DNA of 64,000 nt from Bimastos eiseni. Taxonomy: Eukaryota > Annelida > Clitellata > Crassiclitellata > Lumbricidae. The number at the start of each line of letters is the position of its first letter. Positions within the stretch are counted from its first letter, which is position 1. A program made the translations under genes and the position numbers. Positions 13,016 through 25,800 of this stretch are shown here, one piece after another. Location: the NCBI GenBank assembly GCA_959347315.1, contig OY365807.1, positions 17,003,111 to 17,067,110 on the forward strand, in the 5' to 3' direction. The notes under the pieces are model-generated. The model ran no database searches, was not told where the DNA came from, and saw nothing but the letters and a program-made list of their open reading frames with translations.

Positions 13016-13613
13016 TCCAAAAGGGAACAAGCGACGGAATAATAAGTAACGAACTGGGGTTAAATTCCGATGGAAAGAGACGGAACTAGTGGATGCTATA
13101 AGAAAACGCTATCGGCCGTTGCCAACTCCATGTTATCCGATATTAAGAACTCCTCCAGCGTTTCATCAACCTAAAGTTCGGCGGTCGAATGTTGATCTCC
13201 TCCCTCCTGCTCTTCTTCTTCCTCCTCCTCCTTCTCTTCTTCTTCCTCCTCCTTTATCCGTCTGTCTCCCTTTCACCTCGTCGTCCTCCGTCGTAGTCGA
13301 ATCCTCCTTAGTTGCTAAGTGCAGCTGTTGCCGCCGCGACTCCTCCTTCCTCGCCCGGATTGGCTACCACCTGCCCTCCATCTACTGAGGTAGACTGACT
13401 ACGGTGGCAGAGTTTGCTTCTGTATGTCTTCTCTGCCTGCTCTATGTCTCTCTATGTCTGTCTCTCGTTAATTATTGTTTCACTTCAGTCTCTGACTGTC
13501 CGTCCGATTCTGTTTCTCTCACTCTGTACACACAGGCAAACAAACTATGCATAAGCATCAGCGTGTGTGTGTGTGTGTGTGTGTGTGTATCTTGTTACTC
13601 GTTATCTGATTTC

Positions 13614-13688
<75 letters not shown>

Positions 13689-14815
13689 CCTCCCTCGCTG
13701 TCGATGTCTTGCCCGATTGACTTATGCCCACGGCGCCTGCGCGTTGCCCTTTGAACCGCACCATAGCAGTCAGCCTTGAAAGCCTCAACAAATCGAGCAA
13801 CATTCCTCCTGAGCTGATCTAAAGTCGACCACGCCTACCCACCTTGTAGTCCACTGTTAATTACCCACCCCAGTCGACTAAGGCATAGGGTGAGGATTGT
13901 CTTGCCCCTTGGGACCCGTAGAACCCACCTGTCTACTCCCAACTTGTTTGACTGTAATAATATAATAATATCGTTATGTTTCGCGTGCCAATTTTATTCA
14001 ATAAAAAAAATTAATACCCGTAATATCCCAACGACCGTCGGACTTCATCCAAGATATTCTTGACTTCCATCTGGTTTCTAGCCGTCGAAGGCCTCGATCC
14101 CTCTTCCCTTCAAGGCCACTCTTCATGCTATTCCACACTTTCGAATCTCCCTAACACTCGTGCACCACTCATCACTATAGATGGGCGAGTGAAGGACTTT
14201 TGCCCCTGGACATTATATGCATGCTTGTATGAGTGTACATATGATGCATGGTTGTATGTACACTATGCATGTGTGCATGGATGTGTCCATGTCGGCTTCG
14301 TGTTACTAAACCTGTAAAATATTTATTTTTAGCGGGTTGACATATTGCTTTGTTTCCAATACCTACAAAATGTGTTGACGAATTAAAAGCCAATTTGATA
14401 CCACGTGATATATAATGGCTGCTGCAAATAATGGGTGTTTTTATGCGACATTGACATCTTCACAGCTTTTATTCTGAGATTATCATCTATATAGAGGTAT
14501 TCACCCACTCTCACTCTAAATAACGGGAGATGATTATCGCGTGTCACTGACGAAATGCTAACCAACTGTAGCTGTTTACTGTAGCTGACATTCACCGCTT
14601 ATTAAGGCGTGTCACGGACTGTATGCAGTATTTATACATCAAGCAAGATAAATAAAGAATCAGAACTGGACTCACTTTGTCTCATATACGACGCGATAAT
14701 TAGTTGCTTGTTTTCATATATTTTACATAATGGCAGTTAAATATATAACTTGTTATCATTCGTTCATACCTCACACTAGGGTGGCAATTGTCCGGGAGGG
14801 CAAATGTCCTACCCA
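13016..14815. other. Upstream of the laminin start; low-complexity DNA
   Basis: No exon is supported. It holds a pyrimidine-rich stretch at 13198-13270, a (GT)n tract at about 13563-13589, and a perfect (TC)n tract at about 13617-13685. The promoter of the minus-strand laminin gene should lie in the first few hundred bases, but no clear TATA box was recognised. Confidence 0.55.
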
Positions 14816-15022
14816 AAGTCGGGGGGCTTTTGTCCGGGGGGCTTTTGTCCGGGGGGCTTTTGTCCGGGGGGCTTTTGTCCGGGGGGCTTTTGTCCGGGGG
14901 GCTTTTGTCCGGGGGGGCTTTTGTCCGGAGGTTTTTGTCCGGAGGCAAATGTCCGGGGGCAAATGTCCGGGGGCAAATGTCCGGGGGGCTTTTGTCCGAG
15001 GACTTTTGTTCGAGGAGCAAAT
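14816..15022. repeat. 16-bp G-rich minisatellite
   Basis: About seven near-identical GGGGGGCTTTTGTCCG units are followed by variants (GGAGGCAAATGTCC, GGGGGCAAATGTCC). Most units have a run of five to seven Gs on the plus strand. Long frames here are open only because of the repeat. Confidence 0.95.
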
Positions 15023-15573
15023 GTTCGTTCCCCAGATGGGCACAGTGCACCGTTGGGTCACTTCCTAGTTTCTACTTCCAAAGATGAAAACCTATCGTAG
15101 GTGTTTGAAGAATAACTTTAAAACCGCACCATCTACCCCAGCTAGAGGTATATCTATAGATTTGTATAGTGCCACAACAATCACAGGCGTCTCTTCCTCC
15201 GGTACCTATATTTTCACCTCTTTCTTTCCTTCCGACTCCTTCTGACCAAATCTAATTAAATGATTATTCAGCAGCACACTGTTAAAGTGATTATCTTTCC
15301 TCCCTTAGTGGATGGTATAGACAGGATGGATGAGATCAATGTCCAGGGGTCGTCCTAACCTGTCGTTTACGTATGGTTAAACATACTGACCGAATCCGCA
15401 ACAGAACGTATACCACTGCTACCAGTCCTTTTATACATTTAGAGTTCTCGTTGCCCTTGGCCTCTCAGAGTTGTATGTCTATGTCATGTTGTCCGAGGAG
15501 CCACACTGGCCCGTCTATTATACAATGATACACAATACAACTGTAATTTGAGAATTCCCTCCTTACAGAAAGT

Positions 15574-17074
15574 TCAGAAGTGCACCTTGAAGCCGGGCAA
15601 CCAGTAAGAGCCATAGGCAGACTGGAAGAGGTAGGTTTTCAGATTTGAGCGAAAGACAGACTCACTGAGATAGTTGCGAACATGAGGAGGTAGAGAGTTA
15701 CAGATGGAGGGACCGGCAACAGTGAATGACCGCCGGCCGAAGACAAGACGTGTGCTAGGGACAACGTACTTTCCAGCAAAAGCTGATCAAATAGAGGAGC
15801 GGCGTTTAACAAAGCTGCAGTGTGACCATGGAGGACAGATGACCTGTGCGTGCTCTGTATATGAGGAGTGCCAACTTGTAACAGATACGCTCACAGACAG
15901 GAAGCCAGTGTAGAGAACGAAGAGCAGGTGTGATAAGGTCTCGGTAGGAGAGGCCAAGGCACAGTCGTGAAGCCTGATGCAGTATTCTAGTTATCGGAAG
16001 CAGTGTGCATTCAGGGAGCCCATAGAGTACTGAGTTGCAGTAGTCAAGTCGTGTCAGCATAAAGCAGTGTATCAGTGTTTTTAGTGATGCAGAGTCAAGA
16101 ATAGAGCGAAGTTATCGGATTCTCCGGAGATGAAACATGCATACCTGAAGATTGCAACAATTTTAGGGTTGAGGGAAAGTATTGAGTCGAGGATGACTCC
16201 AATATCCCGAACAGTGAGTGATGGAGAGAGTAGAGAAGAGGATGGAGAGAGTGAGAGTTCAGCGCTCTGAGGAAGCTTATAAGAGCGGTCAAACCAGATG
16301 AGTTCGGATTTGCCCCGATTAAGTTTGAGACGCATAGACAGACTCCATCGCATGATGTCGTCAATGCAGGCACGGAGTCGTTCTATAGCATTTGTTACCT
16401 CGTTTAGTCGCAGATGTACATAGAGTTGAGTATCATCAGTATAGAGGAGGATTTCCACGCCGTGACGAGAAGGATGGCTGAAACTGTAGAAGTGTAGAGG
16501 GATGAAAAACAGAGGCCCTAGGACAGAGCCTAGCGGGACACCAAAGAGCACAGAAGCGGTCCATGGATGATACGAGCAAGTTGATGCGAATATACTGAGT
16601 GCGATTAGAGAGGTAAGACAGAAACCAATTGAGGAGGGTACCAGAGATGCCGAAGGAATGTTGCAGGACTCGAGTAGGATGCAGTGCGCAGTGAAAAGCA
16701 GCAGAGAAGTCTAGAAGTATTAGAGCAGTAACATATCTCTTGTCTGCAGCAAGGACCATGTCACTGTAGACTTTCAGGACGGCTGTTTCCGTGGAATGGA
16801 ATTGCCGGAATCCTGACTGAAGAGGTGGAAGCAGGTTGTTTGCAGAGAGGTAAGAGAAGAGCTGAGTGTGGACAACTCTTTCTATCATCTTAGACAGGAA
16901 GGAGACATTAGTGATAGGTCCATAGTTAGAGGAGAGAGTGGGGTCAAGGCCGCTCTTCTTGAGACGAGGGCGAATGATTGCCCTTTTCGGAGAGTTAGGA
17001 AGCGAGCCAGTGGAAAGGAACAGGGTGAAGTTCGCAGTGTTTGGATGTGGATTTAGTTGATATATTGTTCGCAC
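15574..17074 (-). mobile_element. CR1-like LINE, reverse transcriptase region, inactive
   Basis: On the minus strand the pieces run in the order of a non-LTR reverse transcriptase. Finger/palm segments include PRLKKSGLDPTLSSNY, LSKMIERVVHTQL, LLPPLQSGFRQFHSTETAVL and ILLDFSAAF. A GVPLGSVLGPLFF block follows, then the catalytic YTDD box near 16431-16442 (normally YADD). Next come LDYCNSVLYGLP, the SLHWLPVCERI thumb motif and the C-terminal FTVAGPSICNSLPPHVRN / LKTYLF motifs, ending in a stop at 15574-15576. Several frameshifts and stops break it, and sequence normally upstream of the palm is missing or replaced by the TTC tract. The clade assignment (CR1/Jockey group) is inferred from motif style. 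A matching 3' end lies at 26245-26350. Confidence 0.88.
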
Positions 17075-17083
17075 GAGTTGATA

Positions 17084-18655
17084 TCTTCTTCTTCTTCTTC
17101 TTCTTCTTCTTCTTCTTCTTCTTCTTCTTCTTCTTCTTCTCTTCTTCTTCTTCTTCTTCTTCTTCTTCTTCTTCTTCTTCTTCTTCTTCTTCTTCTTCTT
17201 CTCTTCTTCTTCTTCTTCTTCTTCTTCTTCTTCTTCTTCTTCTTCTTCTTCTTCTTCTTCTTCTTCTTCTTCTTCTTCTTCTTCTTCTTCTTCTTCTTCT
17301 TCATCTTCTTCTTCTTCTTCTTCTTCTTCTTCTTCTTCTTCTTCTTCTTCTTCTTCTTCTTCTTCTTCTTCTTCTTCTTCTTCTTCTTCTTCTTCTTCTT
17401 CTTCTTCTTCTTCTTCTTCTTCTTCTTCTTCTTCTTCTTCTTCTTCTTCTTCTTCTTCTTCTTCTTTCTTCTTCTCTTCTTCTTCTTCTTCTTCTTCTTC
17501 TTCTTCTTCTTCTTCTTCTTCTTCTTCTTCTTCTTCTTCTTCTTCTTCTTCTTCTTTCTTCTTCTTCTTCTTCTTCTTCTTCTTCTTCTTCTTCTTCTTC
17601 TTCTTCTTCTTCTTCTTCTTCTTCTTCTTCTTCTTCTTCTTCTTCTTCTTCTTCTTCTTCTTCTTCTCTTCTTCTTCTTCTTTCTTCTTCTTCTTCTTCT
17701 TCTTCTTCTTCTTCTTCTTCTTCTCTTCTTCTTCTTCTTCTTCTTCTTCTTCTTCTTCTTCTTCTTCTTCTTCTTCTTCTTCTTCTTCTTCTTCTTCTTC
17801 TTCTTCTTCTTCTTCTTCTTCTCTTCTTCTTCTTCTTCTTCTTCTTCTTCTTCTTCTTCTTCTTCTTCTTCTTCTTCTTCTTCTTCTTCTTCTTCTTCTT
17901 CTTCTTCTTCTTCTTCTTCTTCTTCTTCTTCTTCTTCTTCTTCTTCTTCTTCTTCTTCTTCTTCTTCTTCTTCTCTTCTTCTTCTTCTTCTTCTTCTTCT
18001 TCTTCTTCTTCTTCTTCTTCTTCTTCTTCTTCTTCTTCTTCTTCTTCTTCTTCTTCTTCTTCTTCTTCTTTCTTCTTCTTCTTCTTCTTCTTCTTCTTCT
18101 TCTTCTTCTTCTTCTTCTTCTTCTCTTCTTCTTCTTCTTCTTCTTCTTCTTCTTCTTCTTCTTCTTCTTCTTCTTCCTTCTTCTTCTTCTTCTTCTTCTT
18201 CTTCTTCTTCTTCTTCTTCTTCTTCTTCTTCTTCTTCTTCTTCTTTTCTTCTTCTTCTTCTTCTTCTTCTTCTTCTTCTTCTTCTTCTTCTTCTTCTTCT
18301 TCTTCTTCTTCTCTTCTTCTTCTTCTTCTTCTTCTTCTTCTTCTTCTTCTTCTTCTTCTTCTTCTTCTTCTTCTTCTTCTTCTTCTTCTTCTTCTTCTTC
18401 TTCTTCTTCTTCCTTCTTCTTCTTCTTTCTTCTTCTTCTTCTTCTTCTTCTTCTTCTTCTCTTCTTCTTCTTCTTCTTCTTCTTCTTCTTCTTCTTCTTC
18501 TTCTTCTTCTTCTTCTTCTTCTTCTTCTTCTTCTTCTTCTTCTTCTTCTTCTTCTTCTTCTTCTTCTTCTTCTTCTTCTTCTTCTTCTTTTCTTCTTCTT
18601 CTTCTTCTTATTCTTCTTCTTCTTCTTCTTCTTTTCTTCTTCTTCTTCTTCTCTT
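17084..18655. repeat. 1.57-kb TTC/GAA trinucleotide tract
   Basis: This is an almost uninterrupted (TTC)n of roughly 520 units. About 20 one-base slips (TTCTCTTC, TTCTTTCTTC, TTCCTTC) and rare substitutions shift the phase. The long frames of Ser/Leu/Phe or Glu/Arg/Lys across it are artefacts of the repeat. It lies at the 5' border of the LINE fragment. Confidence 0.98.
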
Positions 18656-20070
18656 GAAAACATATTTGCGCTGTTCCCAAGCAACAATTTAACCACTGAG
18701 AGAGCCAACTTGTCTGACTGCCTCAGGAAAAGTCGCAGTTCATTCGTCGCAGATCATTTCATCGCATTCCGGTCGATCGTTTGTTCGAATCCCCCTCAAC
18801 TCGCAGCGCGTCACATCCTTAGACCACCTTCGTGCCTTAGTCCTTAGACAAGTTGAACACCCATGATAATTGTCTACCTAACAAAGAGAATCCTTGCCTA
18901 ACAAACGCTGTCAAACAGCGTCAATCGCGCACCAAAGTGAAGAATCCTAAATTTTTATGCTCTTTGGTAATATTCGCCCGTTTCAGAAGGTAATTTTTTT
19001 TCAATTTTTTTCAAGATCTTCGAAAACTATTATAAGTTATTAGAAGATTACTTTAACTTGTGAAGAGTTTGTAGGCTAGTTAAATGCGACGTAGAACAGT
19101 AAATCTTAAATCTGGTTCACAAGCCTTAGGAAGACTGATGCTGGGCAATATCGTATTTCATGGATTTTCCGCGTGTTCGTTATCATTCGGTTCGCAGGTC
19201 ACGCGGTTCGGTATTTGGGATGCAGAGGATTTCCGGGCAAATGCTAATGTAGGTTGAGGTAATCGACAATTTTGGGGTGCCTGTTTGAATAATCGTAATG
19301 AGAACTGGATTCCGGTGAGTTTTCGGTTTATGCGAGAAGACAATCCCGTGCAGCAGCAGTTTACAAACCGATCGCTTATCTGGCAACGTATTACTTCTAG
19401 GGGTCTACATCTCTTACTTCGGCCGCTAGCGTAACATTGTTCAATTTTGACGTACAAGCATAAAATTTCATATTTGGAATCAGAAATAATGCAGATTAAC
19501 ACCTGATGTATCCACACTCTGAAATATTACTAGTTAGAATTCTCTTTTTTAGGTTTTGGCTGATGAGCCGATAATAGAGGTTTTTTGTGCACCCGAAGGT
19601 GCATATCGCTAACTGATAGAGTACAGAAATGTGCTTTAATTATTAATAAACACAACGTTTTGTTCAATTGATCCATTGCAGTTGAAGCACAGTATCACTT
19701 CATGTTTTCTAGCTTTGGTGATAACATTTAACATTTAAAGTAGCTTTCGGAGGATGTTGGTGACAATTCCAATGTATTGCAGCTTAACACTTGATCGCAA
19801 GCTTTGGCTGGTGGGTCATAGGCCCTAATACGTCAAATCATCCAGTGGTGTAGGCCTACACCACTTTAGGTTTTATTAAGTTTTTGTACATTAACTACAT
19901 GCAGAAGCAAAGACTGTCAATTTAGCAAAACATTCAAAATTGAATGAGATATCAATTTTGTATGTTAATAAGAAAAATTGAATTGTTAAAAAGGACATGA
20001 TCTTCAAGTTTTGACTTCTATATATCTAAGGGTTGACTTTAATCAAGATCAGTGTGTTGTGTGTTGTGGT
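18656..20070. other. Gene-free stretch
   Basis: No exon is supported. A minus-strand frame of 119 codons at 19158-19517 has no recognised domain. A tRNA-like B box (GTTCGAATCCCCCTC) near 18783 may mark a decayed SINE. A small hairpin (GCACCCGAAGGTGC) lies near 19589. Confidence 0.5.
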
Positions 20071-20249
20071 CAGTGGTGGCTCTACAGAGGGGCCAGGAGG
20101 CGCCATTGCCCCCTCCAACTGAGTTTGTGGCTCCCAGCGGTGGCCCCTCCAAATTTGAGTCCACTTTCAGTTTTGACAGAATCAGACATCCAGATTGCCC
20201 CTCTGTCAGGTTCCCCAGCCCCCTCCCCCTCTGTTGAGAGCTGTCACTG
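20071..20249. mobile_element. Probable hAT MITE, 179 bp
   Basis: The left end is CAGTGGTGGCTCTACAGAGG. The right end, read inward on the minus strand, is CAGTGACAGCTCTCAACAGA, an imperfect terminal inverted repeat. The flanking 8-mers (GTTGTGGT and GATGTACT) match at only 5 of 8 positions, so the insertion is old or the ends are slightly off. Confidence 0.55.
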
Positions 20250-21371
20250 GATGTACTCTCTCATAATATACAAGAATCTATTTGATGTAACATATGGTTC
20301 TTTTATCTACGAATTTTTAGATATTGCATGGCAGCCAGTAAAAATCAAGGAGCAAGTCGGAGAGGGGTATCATTCCAAAGCAAAGGGCCAACAGACGAGT
20401 TATTGGGGAGAAGCCGTCAGAGATACCAAGAGGTCATACCTGTCTAAAGAACGAAGTGGACAATGAGAGACAGCCAAAACGATGAGGTCACAAAGAGAGT
20501 GTGGAGCTTGACCCAAAATGCTCTGGGAATAAGGAAAATAACTTTAAACAGAATGTGGGCTATGAGCGGAAGCCAGTGTAAGTGCTCAGTCATGAAAGCA
20601 GATACACAAGACAAGCGAGGAAGACAAGCAATCAAACGGGCAGCTGCATTTAGCACAGATTGAAGAAGTGGCAGGCAACAGGCAAGCTTTCGGAAGAGTA
20701 AAGACCAATTGTAGCATGTTACATTAATCTATGCATGAGGAAGTAAAAGCATATACCATAGAGGAGGGTCAAGTGGAAGTAGCTGCAGGTGATAGTAGCT
20801 AGACCAAGGTAGATTAGATATGTGTTCAGCCAGAAGCGTCGATCCCCCTCTGAGTGATGGAGGCAAACCCCCGGTCCCCAGTGTTAGGAGGGCAAGATAT
20901 TCCCCATAAGACTAAAAAATTATCCCCTCCCTACCTGTAATTGGAGGCATTTGCCTCCGGACCCCCTATGTGCATGCCTCTGTGTCCAGGAAACGAGAGT
21001 ACTGTCAATGGTAACACATAAGTCAAGAACTCTAGTAGAGAAAGTGAACAATGGAAATCGTTCAGAAATAGATCAAAGTTGAATTTAAGGGGCTACTGAG
21101 TTTTTGTTGAATTGACAGAGAGGCGATTCGAGGAGATCCATCAATGAAGTTTTGAAGAAAACACTCAATGGATTGAGAAAGGGCAAGCTGATCTGCAGGC
21201 GGACCACGGACGAAGGCCTTAACGTCATCAGCATACAGGTGTCCTCCTGCAGAATATTTTGCAAAAAAAGGATGTTAACAGTGAATATGATATAGAGAAG
21301 CAGATCCAGTATGAATCATTGAGGAACCCCAAACCTAACATGTACCCATGGGGGGCAGGTGTCACCTAGAA

Positions 21372-21685
21372 CTGTGTTTCCCAGACTTTTGGAACCCACT
21401 ATAGAAAATCTTAGAATTCCTGCGATCAACCTCAAAAAGACAAACAATATCAAGTTACAATTTAAGGGGCATTTCAATTTCAATTTCAATTTACAGTGCA
21501 TGCATTTGATACACTCAATATAAAGAGTAGACTGTAATCAGTAGAATAGTATAGTGTTTATACAACAAAGAAGGTGAAAAGAACTGTTACATTTGGCTTC
21601 TTTGAAGTTAATGGAACTATGATGAAACAGCCGTGAAGCATGGCAACCCATTTTTGGGTCACAACCCTTAGTTTGAGAAACACTG
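21372..21685. mobile_element. hAT MITE, 314 bp, inserted in the LINE
   Basis: The left end CTGTGTTTCCCAGACTTTTG pairs with the right end, which reads inward as CAGTGTTTCTCAAACTAAGG. The target duplication is ACCTAGAA (21364-21371) versus ACTTAGAA (21686-21693), 7 of 8 matching. Interior frames are open only by chance. Confidence 0.85.
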
Positions 21686-21823
21686 ACTTAGAATGACCAT
21701 TTTGAGCGATATATGGGATAGGATCGAAGCCAGTGAAGAGGAGGAACACTAAGACAAATAGATTTTAAGTCAACATATGAGAATGTCATGATCAACCAAG
21801 TCAAATGCTGAAAAAGCATCATC

Positions 21824-22090
21824 ATCATGGGCACATCGCCTGTAGATGTCCGATGCCATTTTCACCAGGCTTTTCCACTGCTGTCAGTCCACCACAGCAT
21901 GTATAAGTTCTTGTAGTGGTTTTTTCGTCCATTCAATTATGTCATCCATCCACTCTCTGTGCGGTCATCCTCTTTTGTTTGTTTCCTCCATTCTGCCAAA
22001 CATTAGAGTCTTTATCTTCTGTTCATCGCTCATTGTGTCCGAATAGCCCTAACTTTCTTTGTACTTTATGCTTCTTCAAAGAAGAAGCAT
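21824..22090 (-). mobile_element. Non-LTR retroelement 3' tail, inserted in the LINE
   Basis: Read on the minus strand, decayed codons give the common C-terminal pattern RGRPHREWMDD-like, WTKKPLQELIHA, then a short (GATGAT)n tail at 21824-21835. The flanks AAAAAGCATC and AGAAGCATCA may be a target duplication. The parent family is uncertain. Confidence 0.6.
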
Positions 22091-22896
22091 CAAGAGATCT
22101 AATAGTGTAATATGGGACTTGTCTATGGCTGAGTAACCATCTGACAGAAGAGATAGGAGAGCAGTTACAATAGAATGATGAGCTCTAGAACCAGATTGCC
22201 TACACAGAAGAAGACCCAGTTGCTCCACAAAGGGAAGAAGCTGCAAAGAGACCAGCCGTGACTGAGTATAGGCCTACCTAACATGGATATCTATCCGCAA
22301 TGTGGCGTTGGACAGTTTTTACGCTATCCGTTTTACAATTTTCATTATCTAGAAAATATTCATGTCTCGGAACTTGGGAAACAGTTGGGTCTGTCCAACT
22401 GATAGAAAGTTTTAAAAAGAACACTCATATCTATACTCCATGGCTCATTTCTTACGTCCTATCACAGCTGAGTTTTCATTGCCCGTGATGCCAGCAAGAA
22501 AATAATAAATATTGCATGCAAGTGTAGACCACTAGAAGTAATATGTTGCCGCTTATCTTAGGGTTCTTTGGCCAAACTATGGTCTTGCTCAGAAACGTTC
22601 ACAGTTTCCTCTTGTGCATAAGTCAATTACACATTTATCTGTTTTCTCAGGATATTTAAGTTCATGTATGCATTTGTTATTTAGTTAATTTATTTTAATC
22701 TAGCTGGGCTTAGGAAAATAGAAATCTGAGAATCCTGCAGTGGATACGTGCAGTGATTGAAAGCCAGCTGTTACTTTGTTATGATGTTATAGAATATAGT
22801 AGAAATTATGTGCATGGTAATGTCTGTAAATTATTCGTCAGTATATGTCTTGTGCTTAGGAATTTTATTCTGTGAATCACAATTTCACATAAGAAA

Positions 22897-25800
22897 ATGG
22901 CAGATCACAAGCTGACAAAAAGTCCCAAGACTCCATCAAAAATTGAAGAGACAACAAAACTGCGATCCATGCCACGGTCAACCCGCAAAAGAGTTGTGGT
23001 TGATCAGTTTATGGTGGTTCCTCGAGATCTTAACTTCTCTGAATCAAACCGCAATCTTCTAAATGGAAACCAGTCGTTAAATAAGCAATTGAAGGCGGCC
23101 GGGCAAATTGAAATGATGGAAACATCGCCACCACAATCGAAGGCAGCCAGGCAGATTGAATTGATGGAAACATCGCCACCACAGCCAGCGCCTGGGTCAA
23201 CTCTGAGGATGCCTAATGCCAGAAATCAACGACAATTCTGTGATATCTGTAAAGTACATTGCAGTAGCTCAACATCTATGAAGCAGCACACTGCTGGACG
23301 AAGACATAGAATCTTCAGTATACACAAAGAATGGTTAGTATTCGACAGGAATGTTAGGGCAATTCATCAGTTGTCGATGTGTGGAATTAACTCTGTCAGA
23401 GTATGACCAACTCTTAAGTCAATCCATATTCACCAGATTCCATTGCTCTTTATGGCATCTCAATTGATTATCATTTTAAGTGAGATCACAAAGTCAGGAT
23501 AGATGAGACATACATATGAAATTCTGGAAAAGGAAGTTGCAAACCACATGACTAGTCGTCTTTCATCAGACAAACTCTGTAAATCTATCTTCTGAATTTG
23601 TCCATTGTATATACCGTGCCACTGAAAATGTACTTACTCTGAACATTCGCAAACGCATAATTAGCTCCACGGACAGCAAAAAAGTAACTGCTTTTATTTA
23701 CGTAAATTTTTTGTTGCCATAGATTCTTCAGAGATGTATATATCTTCCAAAATCAAGCATTGGTCTGGCCCTACGATCAGCTGGTTGCCACATTACCAGA
23801 ACCCTTTGTACTGAACTAATCACTGTCACTCAATTCACTTCGATACCAATTGTCTTGAACTTTGTGGAGTTCACGATTTTCTGTGCCATGCTGACTTCTA
23901 TATGTGCTGTGCACCACACCTTTGCTTCACTTCTCACTGCTTGACTTAGTGCAAAAATTTCTTTCCAGGAACATATATTTAGATGGCAAGAAGGTTAATG
24001 GATGCGTTTCCTGCAATTTTCAGGTCAGTTGCACGGCCTTCTGGCAGCAGGTGTTTCCGAGTTTTACTCTGGCCAATGATAATAAAATGATGGCATCAGG
24101 TCGTGGACTGGATTATCATTCGTTCAACTTTAAATAATTTTTTTGGTTATAGAGTATGTGGAAGTTGGTCTAATCTGGATGGAAACCTAAGCAGTAGTGA
24201 TGTAAATGTACAATGATATTTGTCTCTAGTCATGGTCAGGAAATTGAGATGATGAAATGAAGTAACTTACTATGGAGAGACATCTGTGATAAGGACACAT
24301 ATCAAGAGAGAATAAAGGGAGGCAAGAGAAAGATACAGAGCGATAGAATTGAAGTGTTTCTGGTTGACAGAATTTCTTGAAAAAATTTATGAATAATTTG
24401 CAAAGGTCAAGATCATAAATTGAATTGTCATAAAAATGACCTCTGTGAGAGGTCATTTAAAGGCATGTTTTATATTATAAGTATATGTAAAATTGCAAAT
24501 GCGAGTTTTATAATTCGTTCTGGTGTGCATACAGTAATAATTATAATGGTAATACATTAGTGAGTCTGTTTCGATTATTAGGGACAAGCTGAAAGCTAAC
24601 CGCAAAGGAGTTGTTATCACATCACCGAGTGCCTCCTCCCCTGAGGATGAGAAAATATCAGTCGAATTGGCAACTGGAAAGAAGGTTGTTGAATTCTACA
24701 TAACAAACTCCAGTGATTCCATTGTCGCTTTTGAGCACTGTGATATTGTTGACCTAAAGTCAGCGACACGACGTCGATTTACTGACTTTCAGTTGAAAAA
24801 CAGACCCGTCCAGCAACCTCTGTTGCCCAGTAAGAAGTTACTAATCCAGACTATCTTATAAATTGCACTTTTGTTTGCTCCAATCTCCTATTGGCTGCTG
24901 AAGGCCGTTGGTTGTTCCCAATAGGACCACTGCTCAATCTATAGCATAGCTTATACCGTGGGTTCCAACCTGGAGTGCTCACAACCACAGGAATTGCAAC
25001 ATGTCATTTCAAGAAGTGTGAAAAGAAGGAGAGTATAAATTATAAAAATACATTAATGATAATTTATATATTGTTGAGCTGTCGTATGATAAGTTTGGGT
25101 TAGACCATAAGAGTTGAAGTTTATATCATTGTCACATTGTGTGGCAGATTGGTTTGAACGGTCGGCCCGTAACGCTCTGTGTGGGCTGAGTGAGCGTTTT
25201 CGACCCTCGTCCGAGGGGTCGCTGTATAGGGACCTTGAGCCTTTGCACACAATTGCTCTGCAGTACAACTGTAATTGCACCGTCGAGGCAAGCACTATTC
25301 TGAGCATAAAATGTTGGGAAAATGTGACATCAAATTTCAGCATAAATTAAAAAAAATTTAGGCCTACGTCTTGTAAGAATAGTTGGGATTCTGTCCAAAA
25401 ATTATGCATTTGCTTAGAAGCAAGCATCAGTTGAGATCAATTACACATGAAGTTTACAGATTGCTTTCAAATAGATTTAGGATTTTCAACCAGTTTTTAA
25501 CATAGTGAATGATTGGTTTAATGAGTTGTGGCTATGAAATACAAGTCTCTGATTGTTTTAGATGTACTTGTCTCGATTTTTTCTTGCAGATGGTCAGCTC
25601 ACTGTAGCCTTACATTGTGTAAAGCGTGCCATTGGTTTCTACTGCACAAAAGTTGCATTTGTCTTTTCTGACCCGAAGATGACTATAGTGCGAGACGTTG
25701 AAGTTCAGATTGTTACACAGATAATGAAGGAGCTTGGCCCAAAGGCGCCTTATAAACACCCGCCAAGAGTGTCTGTCAAGATGGCACCTGTTAAAACTGT

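Larger units (their letters stand above)
20330..22260 (-). mobile_element. Second dead LINE, split by nested insertions
   Basis: Minus-strand reverse-transcriptase pieces appear in order from high to low coordinate. They are QLLPFVEQLGLLLCRQSGSR and HSIVTALLSLLSDGYSAIDK at about 22100-22250, FDLVDHDIL at about 21790-21815, GVPQ at about 21320, LYADDVKAF at about 21225-21250, and the C-terminal VLNAAARLIACLPRLS / HLHWLPL at about 20560-20660. A hAT MITE (21372-21685) and another retroelement tail (about 21824-22090) interrupt it. The family resembles the CR1-like group. It has stops and frameshifts and is not functional. Confidence 0.82.

Noticed and set aside
17041..18847. Very long frames across the TTC tract on both strands (Ser/Leu/Phe or Glu/Lys/Arg runs)
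   Set aside because: A trinucleotide repeat has no stop codons in these frames. There is no normal-composition coding sequence beside it.
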